Assembly (NCBI GenBank): GCA_003952965.2
Contig: CM025856.1
Coordinates: 8,827,439-8,891,438, forward strand
DNA length: 64,000 nt
Reading direction: 5' to 3'
DNA from: Morella rubra
Lineage: Eukaryota; Streptophyta; Magnoliopsida; Fagales; Myricaceae
The translations under genes and the position numbers were made by a program. The notes below the pieces were generated by a model that was not told the DNA's origin, made no database searches, and was given only the letters and a program-made list of their open reading frames with translations. Below are positions 1-11,832 of this stretch, in pieces. Positions within the stretch are counted from its first letter, which is position 1; the number at the start of each line of letters is the position of its first letter.

Positions 1-903
1 TAAGCCCCTGGCCTACAAAAAAAAAAAAAGTCAGTTACACTGAAATGGTCGTCGATAAATGCCTTCAAAATATTCTGCAAGTACAGGGAAAAAAACCAAA
101 AAAGAGCAAGTCACTACAAAATAGAAATTTGTTAAGCAAGGCATCAAACTGATGCAACATTCAACCCATCACTATACAGGAAATCCAGTGCCAAAAAAAG
201 GGGTTTTCAACTATAGAATGAGAAATGAAACTCTTAATTTGATACAGTTTGTATGTCTAACGCTATCAATCTTGTATCACACAAGTCCACAAAAAATCCA
301 CCATAGAGCCAGAAGAAAAACATAAGAGTGCAAGGAACATAATCGCCCAAGACGAATTCCACAAATTATTAAAATCTTACAAACATGTACCACAGCACAC
401 AGCTACCTCAAAGAAAAAGCCGCATTTGATCACACACCCATACTTGCGGTATCATGTGACTTTGGGGATCCAAACTACCAAGTTCTTCACGTTGAGCCAT
501 TGAACTACCAAAATCCATCAATGTGAGCCCTCAAATAAGATCCAACTGTCAAAACCATGCCACATACCATTGACAACATGTGGCACCCACTTTTTTGAAG
601 GCCATGATGAATTCAAGAGCTTGTGACAACTTTATTTTGGAAAAGTGACATTAATCCTATAGCTCAAAGTGATTTTTTCCCCTAAAAGATACAAACATGA
701 CAAGTGCTTTGTTTAGAAAGTGAGTCCACTCTGGAAGCAAGTGTGTTCTGTAAAAATGCCTCCAGAATTTCATATATGCAGAATCTTATCATAGCATAGA
801 GATACTAGAGAATGCACAAAGGGAAGGATAGTATGCAGAATTTCCAATATATATCACAATTGACTTCTAGGCCAAACCTTAAGGTTGGTAGCAAGAAAAC
901 AGC
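1..903. other. No gene recognised
   Basis: I see no convincing coding exon or splice-site pair on either strand. The stretch from about 640 to 903 matters because short pieces of it recur, with gaps, in 1299-1563. If XPO4 continues to the left of the window, this could be intron. Confidence 0.5.
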
Positions 904-1298
904 ATTATAAAACCTATGCTTAGGAGAATTAGGGAGTCGGCATATTGAAGTGAGAATAATCGGGAGGCTAAAAGTCACTTTTAATCCCTAGTTCATAGTC
1001 TTTCTCCAAACTTGTCTCCATGGCTTTGAAAAGTCCCATTTTAACTCGAGAGTGTTCAAGAACCAAAGGGTTTGATGAGATAGGCACCTTCTGGTAGAGG
1101 AAAAGATGCCAAGAGTAATTGAACCGCAGAAGTTCGTATTTTGTTTTAGAGCGTGAACAACGTCAATAACAACCCTCTCTCTCCATAGTTTCATTTGGCT
1201 TTCAAGAAATTTTCGGAGAACCAAAGCAAGAAAACTTGTGGTTGAAGTCAACTTTGTGAAACCACAAGCCATATTTATATGTCAACCTCCCCCTTTAG
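904..1298. repeat. Direct repeat arm 1, identical to 1564-1958
   Basis: This 395-bp segment matches 1564-1958 base for base, 660 bp apart. On the minus strand each arm holds the same 94-codon reading frame (ATG at 1272 and 1932) beginning MACGFTKLTS. I do not recognise that protein, and both flanks look non-coding, so I do not call it a gene. Perfect identity means a very recent copy, ongoing conversion, or an assembly duplication. Confidence 0.9.
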
Positions 1299-1563
1299 AG
1301 TCCATTCTGGAAGAAGTGACTCTGATATTAAATATCAGTAGTCCAGAGCTTTAATCGCCCATTCTTATGTACACAGCATCTGAATTTGATCACACAATAG
1401 CATAAGCTTTTGTTGAGTGAGAAATGATCTAAAGGTCAAAGGAACCAAGATGCAGAAATGTTAACCAAAGTGACCCTATCTCACAAAAGATACAATGACT
1501 GCTCCAAAGCAAGCCAGAACATATATGCCCCATACCATAGTCAGAGAAGAAACCTGGAGCAAG
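1299..1563. repeat. Shredded junction between the two 395-bp arms
   Basis: The first part matches pieces of the sequence right of arm 2 (about 1959-2100): a CCATTCTT piece, a TCTGAATTTG piece and GTCAAAGGAACCAAGA, in that order. The second part matches pieces of the sequence left of arm 1 (about 640-903): AAAAGATACAA, CATATATGC and AGCAAG just before ATTATAAAACC. The order is kept but the spacing is compressed, as though many small segments were removed. It reads as the joined, eroded ends of two overlapping copies. Confidence 0.6.
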
Positions 1564-1958
1564 ATTATAAAACCTATGCTTAGGAGAATTAGGGAGTCGG
1601 CATATTGAAGTGAGAATAATCGGGAGGCTAAAAGTCACTTTTAATCCCTAGTTCATAGTCTTTCTCCAAACTTGTCTCCATGGCTTTGAAAAGTCCCATT
1701 TTAACTCGAGAGTGTTCAAGAACCAAAGGGTTTGATGAGATAGGCACCTTCTGGTAGAGGAAAAGATGCCAAGAGTAATTGAACCGCAGAAGTTCGTATT
1801 TTGTTTTAGAGCGTGAACAACGTCAATAACAACCCTCTCTCTCCATAGTTTCATTTGGCTTTCAAGAAATTTTCGGAGAACCAAAGCAAGAAAACTTGTG
1901 GTTGAAGTCAACTTTGTGAAACCACAAGCCATATTTATATGTCAACCTCCCCCTTTAG
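1564..1958. repeat. Direct repeat arm 2, identical to 904-1298
   Basis: Second arm of the duplication. The match starts at ATTATAAAACC and stops after CCCTTTAG, where the flanks diverge. It carries the same unrecognised 94-codon minus-strand frame. Confidence 0.9.
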
Positions 1959-3516
1959 TATTCTCGGTGACCAAACATGAATTAGAGACAGAGAGACTTA
2001 TTCCCCATTCTTTGACAAATCTGAATTTGTACCAAGCAAATTGCTTTGTTGTAATTTCAGACTAGAACAGTCAAAGGAACCAAGAAATAGGTTCTAACAT
2101 CCAAAATCAAAATAAATTAACAAAAAGCATACATTTCCCCAACCATATCTGTAGATGGAAAGATCGCCAATGGAAGAAAGAAAAGCTTATCCAAAATGAA
2201 CTGAGAATCCCCGCCATTACAAGACCTAATTTTGTGAATGAGGGAAGGCAAAGATAGTACTAGTTTTTTTGAGTTTAGGAAATCCAATAATGAGGAATCT
2301 GATTCAGTTTGTAGTCGTGGCTCTTTGGCTTCGTTTTAGGAAGGTTTTGTGCAGCAAGAAGATGAAGAAATGGAGGAATTGAAGATGAAATTGAGGAAAT
2401 ATAAGAGGTGATGAAAAGTGGAGTATGAAAAGGGCGCTGAAATATTTGGGGAGTTGACAAAATACTTTCAAAGGTGTTTAAGGGTGTAATTTTGTATCTT
2501 TCTGCTTCAAAACAGTAGATTCCTCGTTCTTTTAAAGGACCAAGTGTCAACTTTCTTTCATCTACTTAGAAAGCACAAATACCACCTTTTCCGCCCAAGT
2601 TTTAACAACTAATTTGGGGCATGAGAATTGGGCAATAATTTCCAAAGATAAAGTGTGATTTTCCCTCCTTTTCCTTACCTGATGAAGAGGCTGGGAGTCT
2701 TTAAAGTAGAGTTTCGTTAATAACTTTAGGCCCCTCCTTATCCAAGGATTAAGTCAGTAATATCTTAAGACTCCACATTTTACTACTTTGGATTACGTGA
2801 GAACGTATGAAAGTGAAGACAAGTGGAAAATATTCTGAAACACTAGGAAGAAAACTTTCTAAACATGCAGATTTACCGCAATTTTTTTCAGTTGGGTTCG
2901 CAAAAAAGAAACTTCTATCAACATCAAATCTGACTATAAGATAAACAAAGCAAACAAATATCTCTCTTAAATCAACTTAATTTAATCCACAAAGGAAAAA
3001 TACATATCATTCTAGTTGAACTAGCTAAAAAACATCATTCTAACCCATCTGCCATTTTTTTAGCACTTTCTTCTAATCGTCAACAGAAATACAAAATAAT
3101 ATCTTCTCCTCCTCAGCAAGATACCAGTATCATTATGGATCAAATTAGGAGGATACTGAACAAAGAGAAACATATGGTCCCGACAAATACTAATCTTATT
3201 GTGAAAGAAACTCGATGTCTTGACACGAAATCAAGAAAATAGAGGATAATAGAAAAGAAGTCTAAAAACCCACATTTTTCACATTCCACCACAAGCTGCA
3301 ACAGAAGTTAGATATCACACTCTCAATTTCCTACATTTTGCATAAGGGAAGCTTAGATAGGCTAAGATAGCCTACAAAGAATGGCATGGACAATATATTA
3401 GATACAAAACCTCCAGTAGAAAATAATAACAACTGTGACTAAATCATTACAATCAATTGGCACTAGATATATAATTGCAACACAGTTTCTTTTTAGAAGA
3501 GGAATTTGAAAACCAC
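1959..3516. other. No exon recognised; XPO4 intron 15 or gene end
   Basis: I looked on the minus strand for the next conserved exportin-4 block after exon 15 (the segment that in Arabidopsis begins near a TLEELYSLLL motif) and did not find it here or in 1-903. Either intron 15 is longer than 3.5 kb and the C-terminal half lies to the left, or the gene is cut here. Nothing else is recognisable. Confidence 0.4.
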
Positions 3517-6500
3517 CTGGGCAAGCTGTGTAAAACGCTCAGAAAACAGTCTCACGAGTAAAGGAATTGTGGCATCAATTGCTGCTCTCGCGATAAGAGC
3601 ATAGGAGCTTAACCTTTCATCCATGGCTGCAAGGACCATAGGGCAAACATTTGAAGTCAAGAAAAAGCCCAACATGAAAGATACAGATAATGATCAGACA
3701 AACTGGGGAAAAAGAACAAGAATTGTAATATGTGGTATCAGTACCATCATGAACAATTGAATCAGAAAGAATAACTGAAATAAACATTGTATATGCAAGC
3801 TCGGACGTCTACTTCCCATACCAGAAATTGATGCGTGAAGGTAGTCAGAGTCAACATCATCAGTCAACACTGAAGAAGCAGCCGCTACACCACATACAAC
3901 ATTCACTCTTACTATCAGATAATACCCCAAAAGAAATTGATTCTAGATGAAAAGCAAGACTGAAGAAAAATAGCATGTAATATTGCAGAAGTACCTTTCA
4001 GCTCAGACTCTACAATCAAGGCAAAGAGATTGCCTGCAGCCTTTATGCCTTCAGGAGGAAGGATTGCATTCCCACCAGTACTATCTAATGGCTGAAGAAA
4101 AAATTGTAAATATTCTTTTGCTTTATGATGAATGTCAAACCGCTAGAAATGGATGCACCAATAATGGTCAGTCTCATGCAAAATATATAATCAATCTCAA
4201 TGCTTGAAATCTAGAAAGCATATAAATCACCCCAAGTCTTTAAAAAGAGGGTCCTTATTGATGAAGTAAAAAATATGAAAGCCTTGGCCACGTTTCACAC
4301 ATATGGTATGAAAGCACAATTTCCTAAAAGAGCAGATGTTTATTACAGCAGATTTAAAGACATATACCACAAGAAGGGCAGTCCACGTATCTAGCAAGAT
4401 ATCGCGTGCCTCCCAGCTCCATGTCTCCTCTTCAGCATTACTAATTACAAGGACTCTAATGACCTCACACATTAAGGTGGATAACAGGGTAAGAGTTCCA
4501 AATGGCCTGAACATCAGAGCAAAGAGTTTAGTCAAGACCCTACAACAAACCTGTCAACAATGTATACTCAATCATAAGAATAGAGCCAACAAGAATGATA
4601 AACAAAGCACATACAACTAAAGAAGTAGAGTTCTCTGTTACTAACCTTATGGACTTCAAGAGTTCATCAAATACAAAGGGAGTTGTTACATTTGCAATGG
4701 ACATCAATGCTCGGCAACCATCAAGCATCTCACTGAAATAGAACCATCGTCAATGTGAGAGTTATTGATGTGAGTGCACTAAACAAAAACCTATACATAT
4801 ATGGATGGGTGATTTAAAGGGATATAACCTTTCACTTTTCCCACATTCAATCGATTTTGAAACAGCATCAGGAGGATCAATCCACTCTATCATCCCAGAG
4901 AGAAGCTGTAGCAAGTGATTTTCATGCATTTTCCCATTATCTATAGCAATGAAAAGTTCTCATTAAAACATATATTTTTCATGTCCAAGAAATGCTCTCT
5001 GATGAAAGTTTCTACTAGTTCAGTAAAGAAAGTTTATACCTAACTGACAAAGTATTGTTCAAAAAAAGAAGAGATTATGTCAAAGTAGTCCTCAAATCAT
5101 AAAATGATCTAAAAACGGCTGAAGTTCGTCCCTAGGAGCTAAACAACATCACAAGATATATTATTCAATTCCTTCAATTTATTCCTTTTGTTCCTCAGCC
5201 CACTGGGTGTTAGCAACTCTTTATAGCTGTTTTTCCCTCCCAAGGACAAGTTCTTACATGTTACACACCCATCCACCATTGGAAGCACAGCTTCATGCTG
5301 ACCTAACATCTATATTAGGAATCAACCTTCTCTTGTTTCACTTTTCCCTCATCTACCAGGTGGTAGGGCAAATTTCATGCATCTCTTAAGCTGGGGGAGT
5401 AAAGGTACACTCAAGTAGTGATTGGGCAGCGATCTTCATGCTAGCAGGAATAAACCTCAGAAGGATGGTTCAAGTGGTGCCCTTCTGAGAGAATGAATAG
5501 GCTCAATGACAGAGGAAGGTTTCATGGAGGCGGCATTGCTGACAGAATTATTTGTATTTAGAAGATTCAATTCTCCTCAAGTGTAGCCTCCCGGCACTAT
5601 ATTCTGGGTTTTCCATGAGACTATACTTTTGTGAGAATGGAATCGATGGATTGATGAGCAATCATGATCTTAGCAACTAGGTAATGGCATATTGGCCCGG
5701 GTCATTACTGTTCCCCACAAACAAAGTTGTGCTGTTTCTTCCGAATGGAGACTGTTCTGGTTATTTCCTTGAGACGGCACCCAGGAATGTGATTCTTGCA
5801 TTTCCCTACCTTATCCTGCCACTGCTGCAGGATGCACCCGAAGCATAGGCTTCATTGTGCATGGGAGGAAGAACCTTGCTGCTGCTTTATGTGCAGCTTT
5901 TTGCAATTGTTGGCTTGTTCTTTGGGAAATTGTGATGGCATCAGATAATTGTTTGGATCCAGTAAGACTTCCTAAAAGTTTTTTTCATTGTAAACCTGTT
6001 CTAATTTTTCCTAGAATTTCTGCAGTTAAATAAAAGTTATTTTTGGCTTAAATTGGTAGTATCAGAGGATTGTGTACACAGCATTTCAGGCAATGGTTCT
6101 TGAGAAACTGTGGTATTATCAATTGGACCAAAAACTGTTTTTCCTTATTCTGATTATCCTATATCTCTGCCAGAGTCAGGTCCACGTGAGAATGGTATCA
6201 TCAATGAACTAGTATGAGATGTCCATCATTCCTCTATCCCCACGTAGAAGTGAAAACCATTAACGCACCCACCCTCAACTATCTTGTCATAATCCTACCA
6301 AGAACCTCCAGAGCCAATATGAAGAGAACAGGTGACAATTCAACTGTTAACTTCAACTCTATGGAACTTAGAAGAAACTGGGACTACCATCAACCAGAAT
6401 TTAGAATCTGAATAAAATGAAAATATCTGCTTCTTACTCTATCCCCAAAACAAGACATAAACCAAAGTCCCAATTCAATTGGCTATGGGCTTTCCTATGT

Positions 6501-9500
6501 CCAGCTCACAAATCACTAGAACTGTTTTCAATCAGAGTTGCAAAATGGATAGCCACTACTTTAGCCACGGGGTCATTCAAGCTACATACCAAACTTACAG
6601 GGGAAAAAAATCTTTTAACAACAGCACGAATATCAGATTTTACTAGCACTAGAATCAAGAAAGCACTCAAACACTTTCTATATCCACCATGAAGGGTACA
6701 CTTGGAACAAATGATATCTCATTCCACATCTTCAAACAAGTACAGGAAAAATCCAAGTAAACAGGCCTAGATATAGGATACCATCCCCAATAAGATCTTT
6801 GACAGCCCTAACCACTATCTATATCAAAAAACAGCTTCCCTAGCCACTCCCTACCTACTACTTTAAAAAATGAGCAAGGACTCCACTCTAGATCTTTACT
6901 TAACTATCTGTTCATAAAGATTCTCATGAGACCAAATTATCTCTTCCTTAACCTCTCTTTCCTTTCAAGTAAAGCACCATTGTATACTTCAATTCCAGCA
7001 AATTGTTATTTTCTATGAGAACTCCGAAGCTGACAGAATCATGCTGTTGTGACTCCATGTAAACCAGCCTTTCTCCATTTCTTTAATATTCTCCATTTGA
7101 AATAACCTTTCCAAATCAAATATGAGTTCCTCCCTTCCAACCATGCATCTTAAGATGCACATTAAGCCCCTCTCTAGGTCCGATGTCTAAGTATCATCTG
7201 GCACCTTCCCTTCAGCACCCCTAAATCCCCAAAGGCCTTCTTCCAGTTTTATGAGTCATCTTTCAAGGCTTTTTCTAATTCACAATTAGCACTCAACCTC
7301 TAAAATTCAGTCTATCTAGATGTCAATGTTTGACATTTAGAAATGTTGAAATTATGATGAAGGCCCTTGTTGAAAAGGGAGGGACATGTGAGGAGCTCGT
7401 GACCTCATTAATAGCATTTTAGGAATATTTAAATTAATAATAGTTTTATAATTTCGAATAGAGGTAATAAGTGCTTAAAGGTCAATTAAGCATTACGATT
7501 TCTCTAGGTTAAGTTTAATTAGTCGTAACCCTAGAGGATTATTCATTCATATTGAGACACATTGCTGACGGCTTGTTTTGGCCTTCGGGACTCTTCAACT
7601 TTCGGTTTTCTAGGATTCACAGCTCTTGGAAGACTTGGGCTAGCTTGGTGGAATTCATTGAATCTAAGTTAGAAGATTTTATCCTTACAATTCATTGAAT
7701 AGGGTTTGATCTAATCTATTATTTTATCTTTCTTTGTATTTTTGAATTTTACTGCAATCCATTGAATAGAGTCGATTAACCATCTTTTCTTTGTTCTTGA
7801 TATTTTATTATCGTTCTATTTCAATTTCCAAACCTCAATCCAATTAAATCTCATTGATCTATTTAGATTAAATCCCTACTTAAACCAAATCCTCAAATCT
7901 CAAAAACTCTAAATCATCAATTTGGAGATTATGATTGTGAAGATTGGTGGCTTGTTGTAGGATCCGGAACTGGGTTCTCAACAATTTGGTGCTTTCATTG
8001 AGAAAAGTTAAACTCTCTCAAACAAGGTAATCAAATCCTTACTTGATCCTGATTTCAAAATTTTTGGTTGGTTTGTGAAATTGTTAAAATCGTAGTTTGG
8101 AGGTTGAGGTTGGGGTGTCAGAGTAGGTTCCAAGAGTGGGCTTGTCCAACAATTGGGTAGAAACCTAAAGTGGATATGGTCCGGTCGGCACTCTGGTCAA
8201 GTTGGTAACTCTAATCGAGACAGGGAGCTCTAGTAGGGGTTGTTGATCAGTTTGCAATCAAGTGTTAAGGGCACCAGAAATTTTTAATTATAAGGTAATT
8301 ACAACAATGGCGACAGGGAACACATCTTGTACCACTCGGGAAAGGTTAGAAATTTTGAAGAAGAGAACAAGACAGTTGCCAAGGTGTTAGAAGACATAAC
8401 CACTACTTTGGCAAAGATGAGAATGACCATGAACAAGATATCACAGGATACCAAAGAGAACAAAATGACCATCAATGCCATGAGAAAGGAAAGCAATGAA
8501 AATATAGAGAGATTAAAGAGAAGAATGGTAGAAGGAGAGAGCGCGCGTAAGCGAACTCATGAAGAGGAGCTGCATTTTACTGCCTCAAAGGGAAAGGAGA
8601 AATTAGAAGATGGCCACGAGACAAGTGCACCCGAAACTAAAAAACTCCTAGGCAGAATAGGCAGAGAAGAGGTGGTAGGATTGAAGGCCAAGGGATCTTA
8701 ATGAGAATGTGGTTAGAGGAGAGAGTGGGATCAAAAATCTCTAGGGATGAGCATGATGAAGGGAGGTTTAAGGAGGAGGTAGAGCCAGATAGGGAGTGGG
8801 AGAGTACAGTGCAAGGGACAAAGGCAAGACAGTTGCCAAGGTGTTAGAAGACATAACCACTACTTTGGCAAAGATGAGAATGACCATGAACAAGATATCA
8901 CAGGATACCAAAGAGAACAAAATGACCATCAATGCCATGAGAAAGGAAAGCAATGAAAATATAGAGAGATTAAAGAGAAGAATGGTAGAAGGAGAGAGCG
9001 CGCGTAAGCGAACTCATGAAGAGGAGCTGCATTTTACTGCCTCAAAGGGAAAGGAGAAATTAGAAGATGGCCACGAGACAAGTGCACCCGAAACTAAAAA
9101 ACTCCTAGGCAGAATAGGCAGAGAAGAGGTGGTAGGATTGAAGGCCAAGGGATCTTAATGAGAATGTGGTTAGAGGAGAGAGTGGGATCAAAAATCTCTA
9201 GGGATGAGCATGATGAAGGGAGGTTTAAGGAGGAGGTAGAGCCAGATAGGGAGTGGGAGAGTACAGTGCAAGGGAAAAGGCATTATAGCAGAAGAGAACA
9301 ATGTGATGGAAGGAGAAAAAAAGGAGAAAAGGTGACATGTACAAGAAGGAGAGAAGAGTAGGTCAGCCTAATGATTGAGGACCTAGTAGGCCAAAGGTAG
9401 AATTTCCACACTTTAGTGGAGGGGGTCCATGTGAGTGTTTGGATAAGGCAGAGTATTACTTGCAGGTTTATGAGATCCCGAGAGAGAAGAGGGTCTCTAC

Positions 9501-11801
9501 AACTTGTTTTTATATAGATGGAAAGGCCAGTAAATGATAAAGATGGATTAGGGCATAATATGAAAAGGAAAGGAGAAGACTGGGCTGGATTGCATTTGAG
9601 CATGATTTCATGGCTCAACCATCACCTGTGGTCAACCATCATGGACAACTTGCTAATTTAAGACAATAAGGGAGGGTGCAAAGCTATATAAAAGAATTCT
9701 AACAACCCCAGATCATGGTTAGGAGGTGGTAAGAGGAAGCCCTAATTGGGACATTTGTAGATGGCTTGAAGCCTAGGTTAGCTAAAGAACTCAAATTGAA
9801 ACAACAGCGAAGACTCCAGGAAGCTACGAGAATGACTAAGATGCTTGATCAAAGTTACCATGCAGAGAAGAAAAGAGCCGAGGAGAATGTGGAGAATGAG
9901 ATTGCTAAGACTACATAAACCAAGACCCTTAGGAAGGGCGAAGAAATGTTTGGAAGCTCCAACAGGCAGAGTACAGAAAGCTGTCTATGGAACATCTCCA
10001 AGAAAGGATAAAGAAATGCTTGTGCTTCAAATGTGGGGAGAAGTGGGGAAAGGAGCACAGATGCAAGACTAGACAATTGTTTGTGATTGATGACACCAGC
10101 GAGGACAAAGAGAGACTCGGCTTGGAGGATGACACTAGTGGTAATGATGCTGCAAAATTTACCCTTGAGGACAAAGGTAGTCTTGATGGAAGGAGGAATG
10201 ATGAAGGCTCTAGAAGAAGAAGCATAAGACTTGTTGATAAGGGGATGGACATGTGAGGAGCACATGAGCTCATTAATGGCATTTTGGGAATATTTAAGTT
10301 AATGATAGTTTTATAATTTCGAATAGGGTAAATAAGGGCTTAGTGGTCAATTAAGCACTAGGATTTCTATCAGTTAAGTTTAATTAGTCATAACCCTAAA
10401 GGATTGTTCATTCATGTTGAGACTTATTGATGACGACTTGTTTTGGCATTGGAGAATCTTGAACTTTTAGTTTTCTAGGGTTCATAGCTCTTGGAAGACT
10501 TGGGCTAGCTTGGTGCAATTCATTGAATCTAAGTTAGAAGATTTTATCCTTACAATTCATTGAATAGGGTGTCTAATCTATCCTTTTATCTTTCTTTGTA
10601 TTTTTGAATTGTACTCTCGCAATCTATTGAATAGAGTTGATTCAACTATCTTTTCTTTGTTCTTGATCTTTGATTATTGTTCTATTTGAATTTTCAAACC
10701 TCAATCAAGTTAAATCTCATTGATTTGTCTAGATAAATCACTACTTGAACCAAATCCCCAAATTTCATAAACTCTAGATTCTCAATCAGAGATTATGATT
10801 GTGTAGATTGGTTAGATTGGTGGCTCGTTGTTTGATCCAGAGCCAGATCCTCAACAAATTCTCATCCAATTTAGACTTGCCCCTTGTTTACCAAGACTTC
10901 TATAGTGAGCCTCATCAGCCCTAACACATGTTGATAAGGTAATTTAACTATCAATGACACCTTACGAAGGATATTTATTTTGTAACATTTTCATCTTAGT
11001 GGGAGAAAATTCAACATTGAACAAATGTTTTGAGCTAAGTCATCTCATCTCACAAATATAGCTAATGAGGTTATTTAGAAAATGGTTATAGTGAACAAAC
11101 AATGAGCTAAGGTAAGATTTTGAAAGAGCCTGCTCCAAAAATCCCACGTTTTTGCTAATACTCAAAAGGAAAGCCCAAAAGGAAATATCACAGCGGTTAC
11201 AAATGATTTTATTCTGCAAAATTCATTCAACATGGGTGCACCTTAAGTATGACATAAGAGAAAGAAGATAATCAATAAAATTTATTACTAAAAATGCATG
11301 ACGAATTAGACATCAAACTCAAGCTTTTGCCAATTTTAATCGGATTAACATTTCATCATCTGATCCAAGACCGATAAAAACAGATCATATCATAGTCCTA
11401 AAATAATAAAAATACATGGTAGGCAGGAACATTTGTACCGGAAAGAAAAATGGCTCCTGTCAATGAGCAGAGCTGCACAATTAGCTTTCGAGCAGAGACT
11501 GCAATAGGACAATCGAGCCAGTAACCTTCACATGAAAACTTTTGTCTAAGTGCTGCATAGAAGTTCAGGAGCCAGCCAATATGGCCACTTGAAATCAAAA
11601 CATCTCGCCAAGCAGAACCAGGCTACAAGCAGCACAAACAGAGAACCCAAACAAGGTGAATGACTAAAAGATACAGTTCAAGAATCTAGTCATGTGATAC
11701 AGCAAGAGCTTGTGGATAACACTAAATGAAGATTAAGAACACTACGTGCTGTCAACACAGCCTTGACGTAGACTAGATCAGTAACATGCAGCTAGTCGCA
11801 G

Positions 11802-11832
<31 letters not shown>

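Larger units (their letters stand above)
7368..10856 (+). mobile_element. Gag-only LTR retrotransposon fossil (Ty3-type)
   Basis: An old, broken LTR element of about 3.5 kb inside XPO4 intron 9, opposite in strand to the host gene. Two direct LTRs (7368-7983, 10232-10856) each begin TGTTGA and end TCAACA. A primer-site-like sequence, ATTTGGTGCTTTCATTGAG, follows the left LTR. The interior has gag-like coding remains, including a zinc knuckle (CFKCGEKWGKEHRC) near 10020, and no reverse transcriptase or integrase, so it resembles the non-autonomous TR-GAG type. By eye the LTRs differ at roughly one position in eight over their first 200 bp, which points to an old insertion. No matching 5-bp target duplication is visible. 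An internal 457-bp tandem duplication is described separately. Confidence 0.75.

Noticed and set aside
988-1272. The duplicated 94-codon frame (also 1648-1932) as a gene pair
   Set aside because: Both copies are identical because the DNA is identical, so there is no evidence of selection. No homologue is recognised and no splice or promoter context supports it.
9855-10282. Two minus-strand frames over 110 codons
   Set aside because: They are antisense to the gag remains with the zinc knuckle and have no recognisable motif.
7363-10861. Target duplication around the gag-only LTR element
   Set aside because: The 5 bp before the left LTR (GCCCT) and after the right LTR (AATTC) do not match, so I do not claim one.
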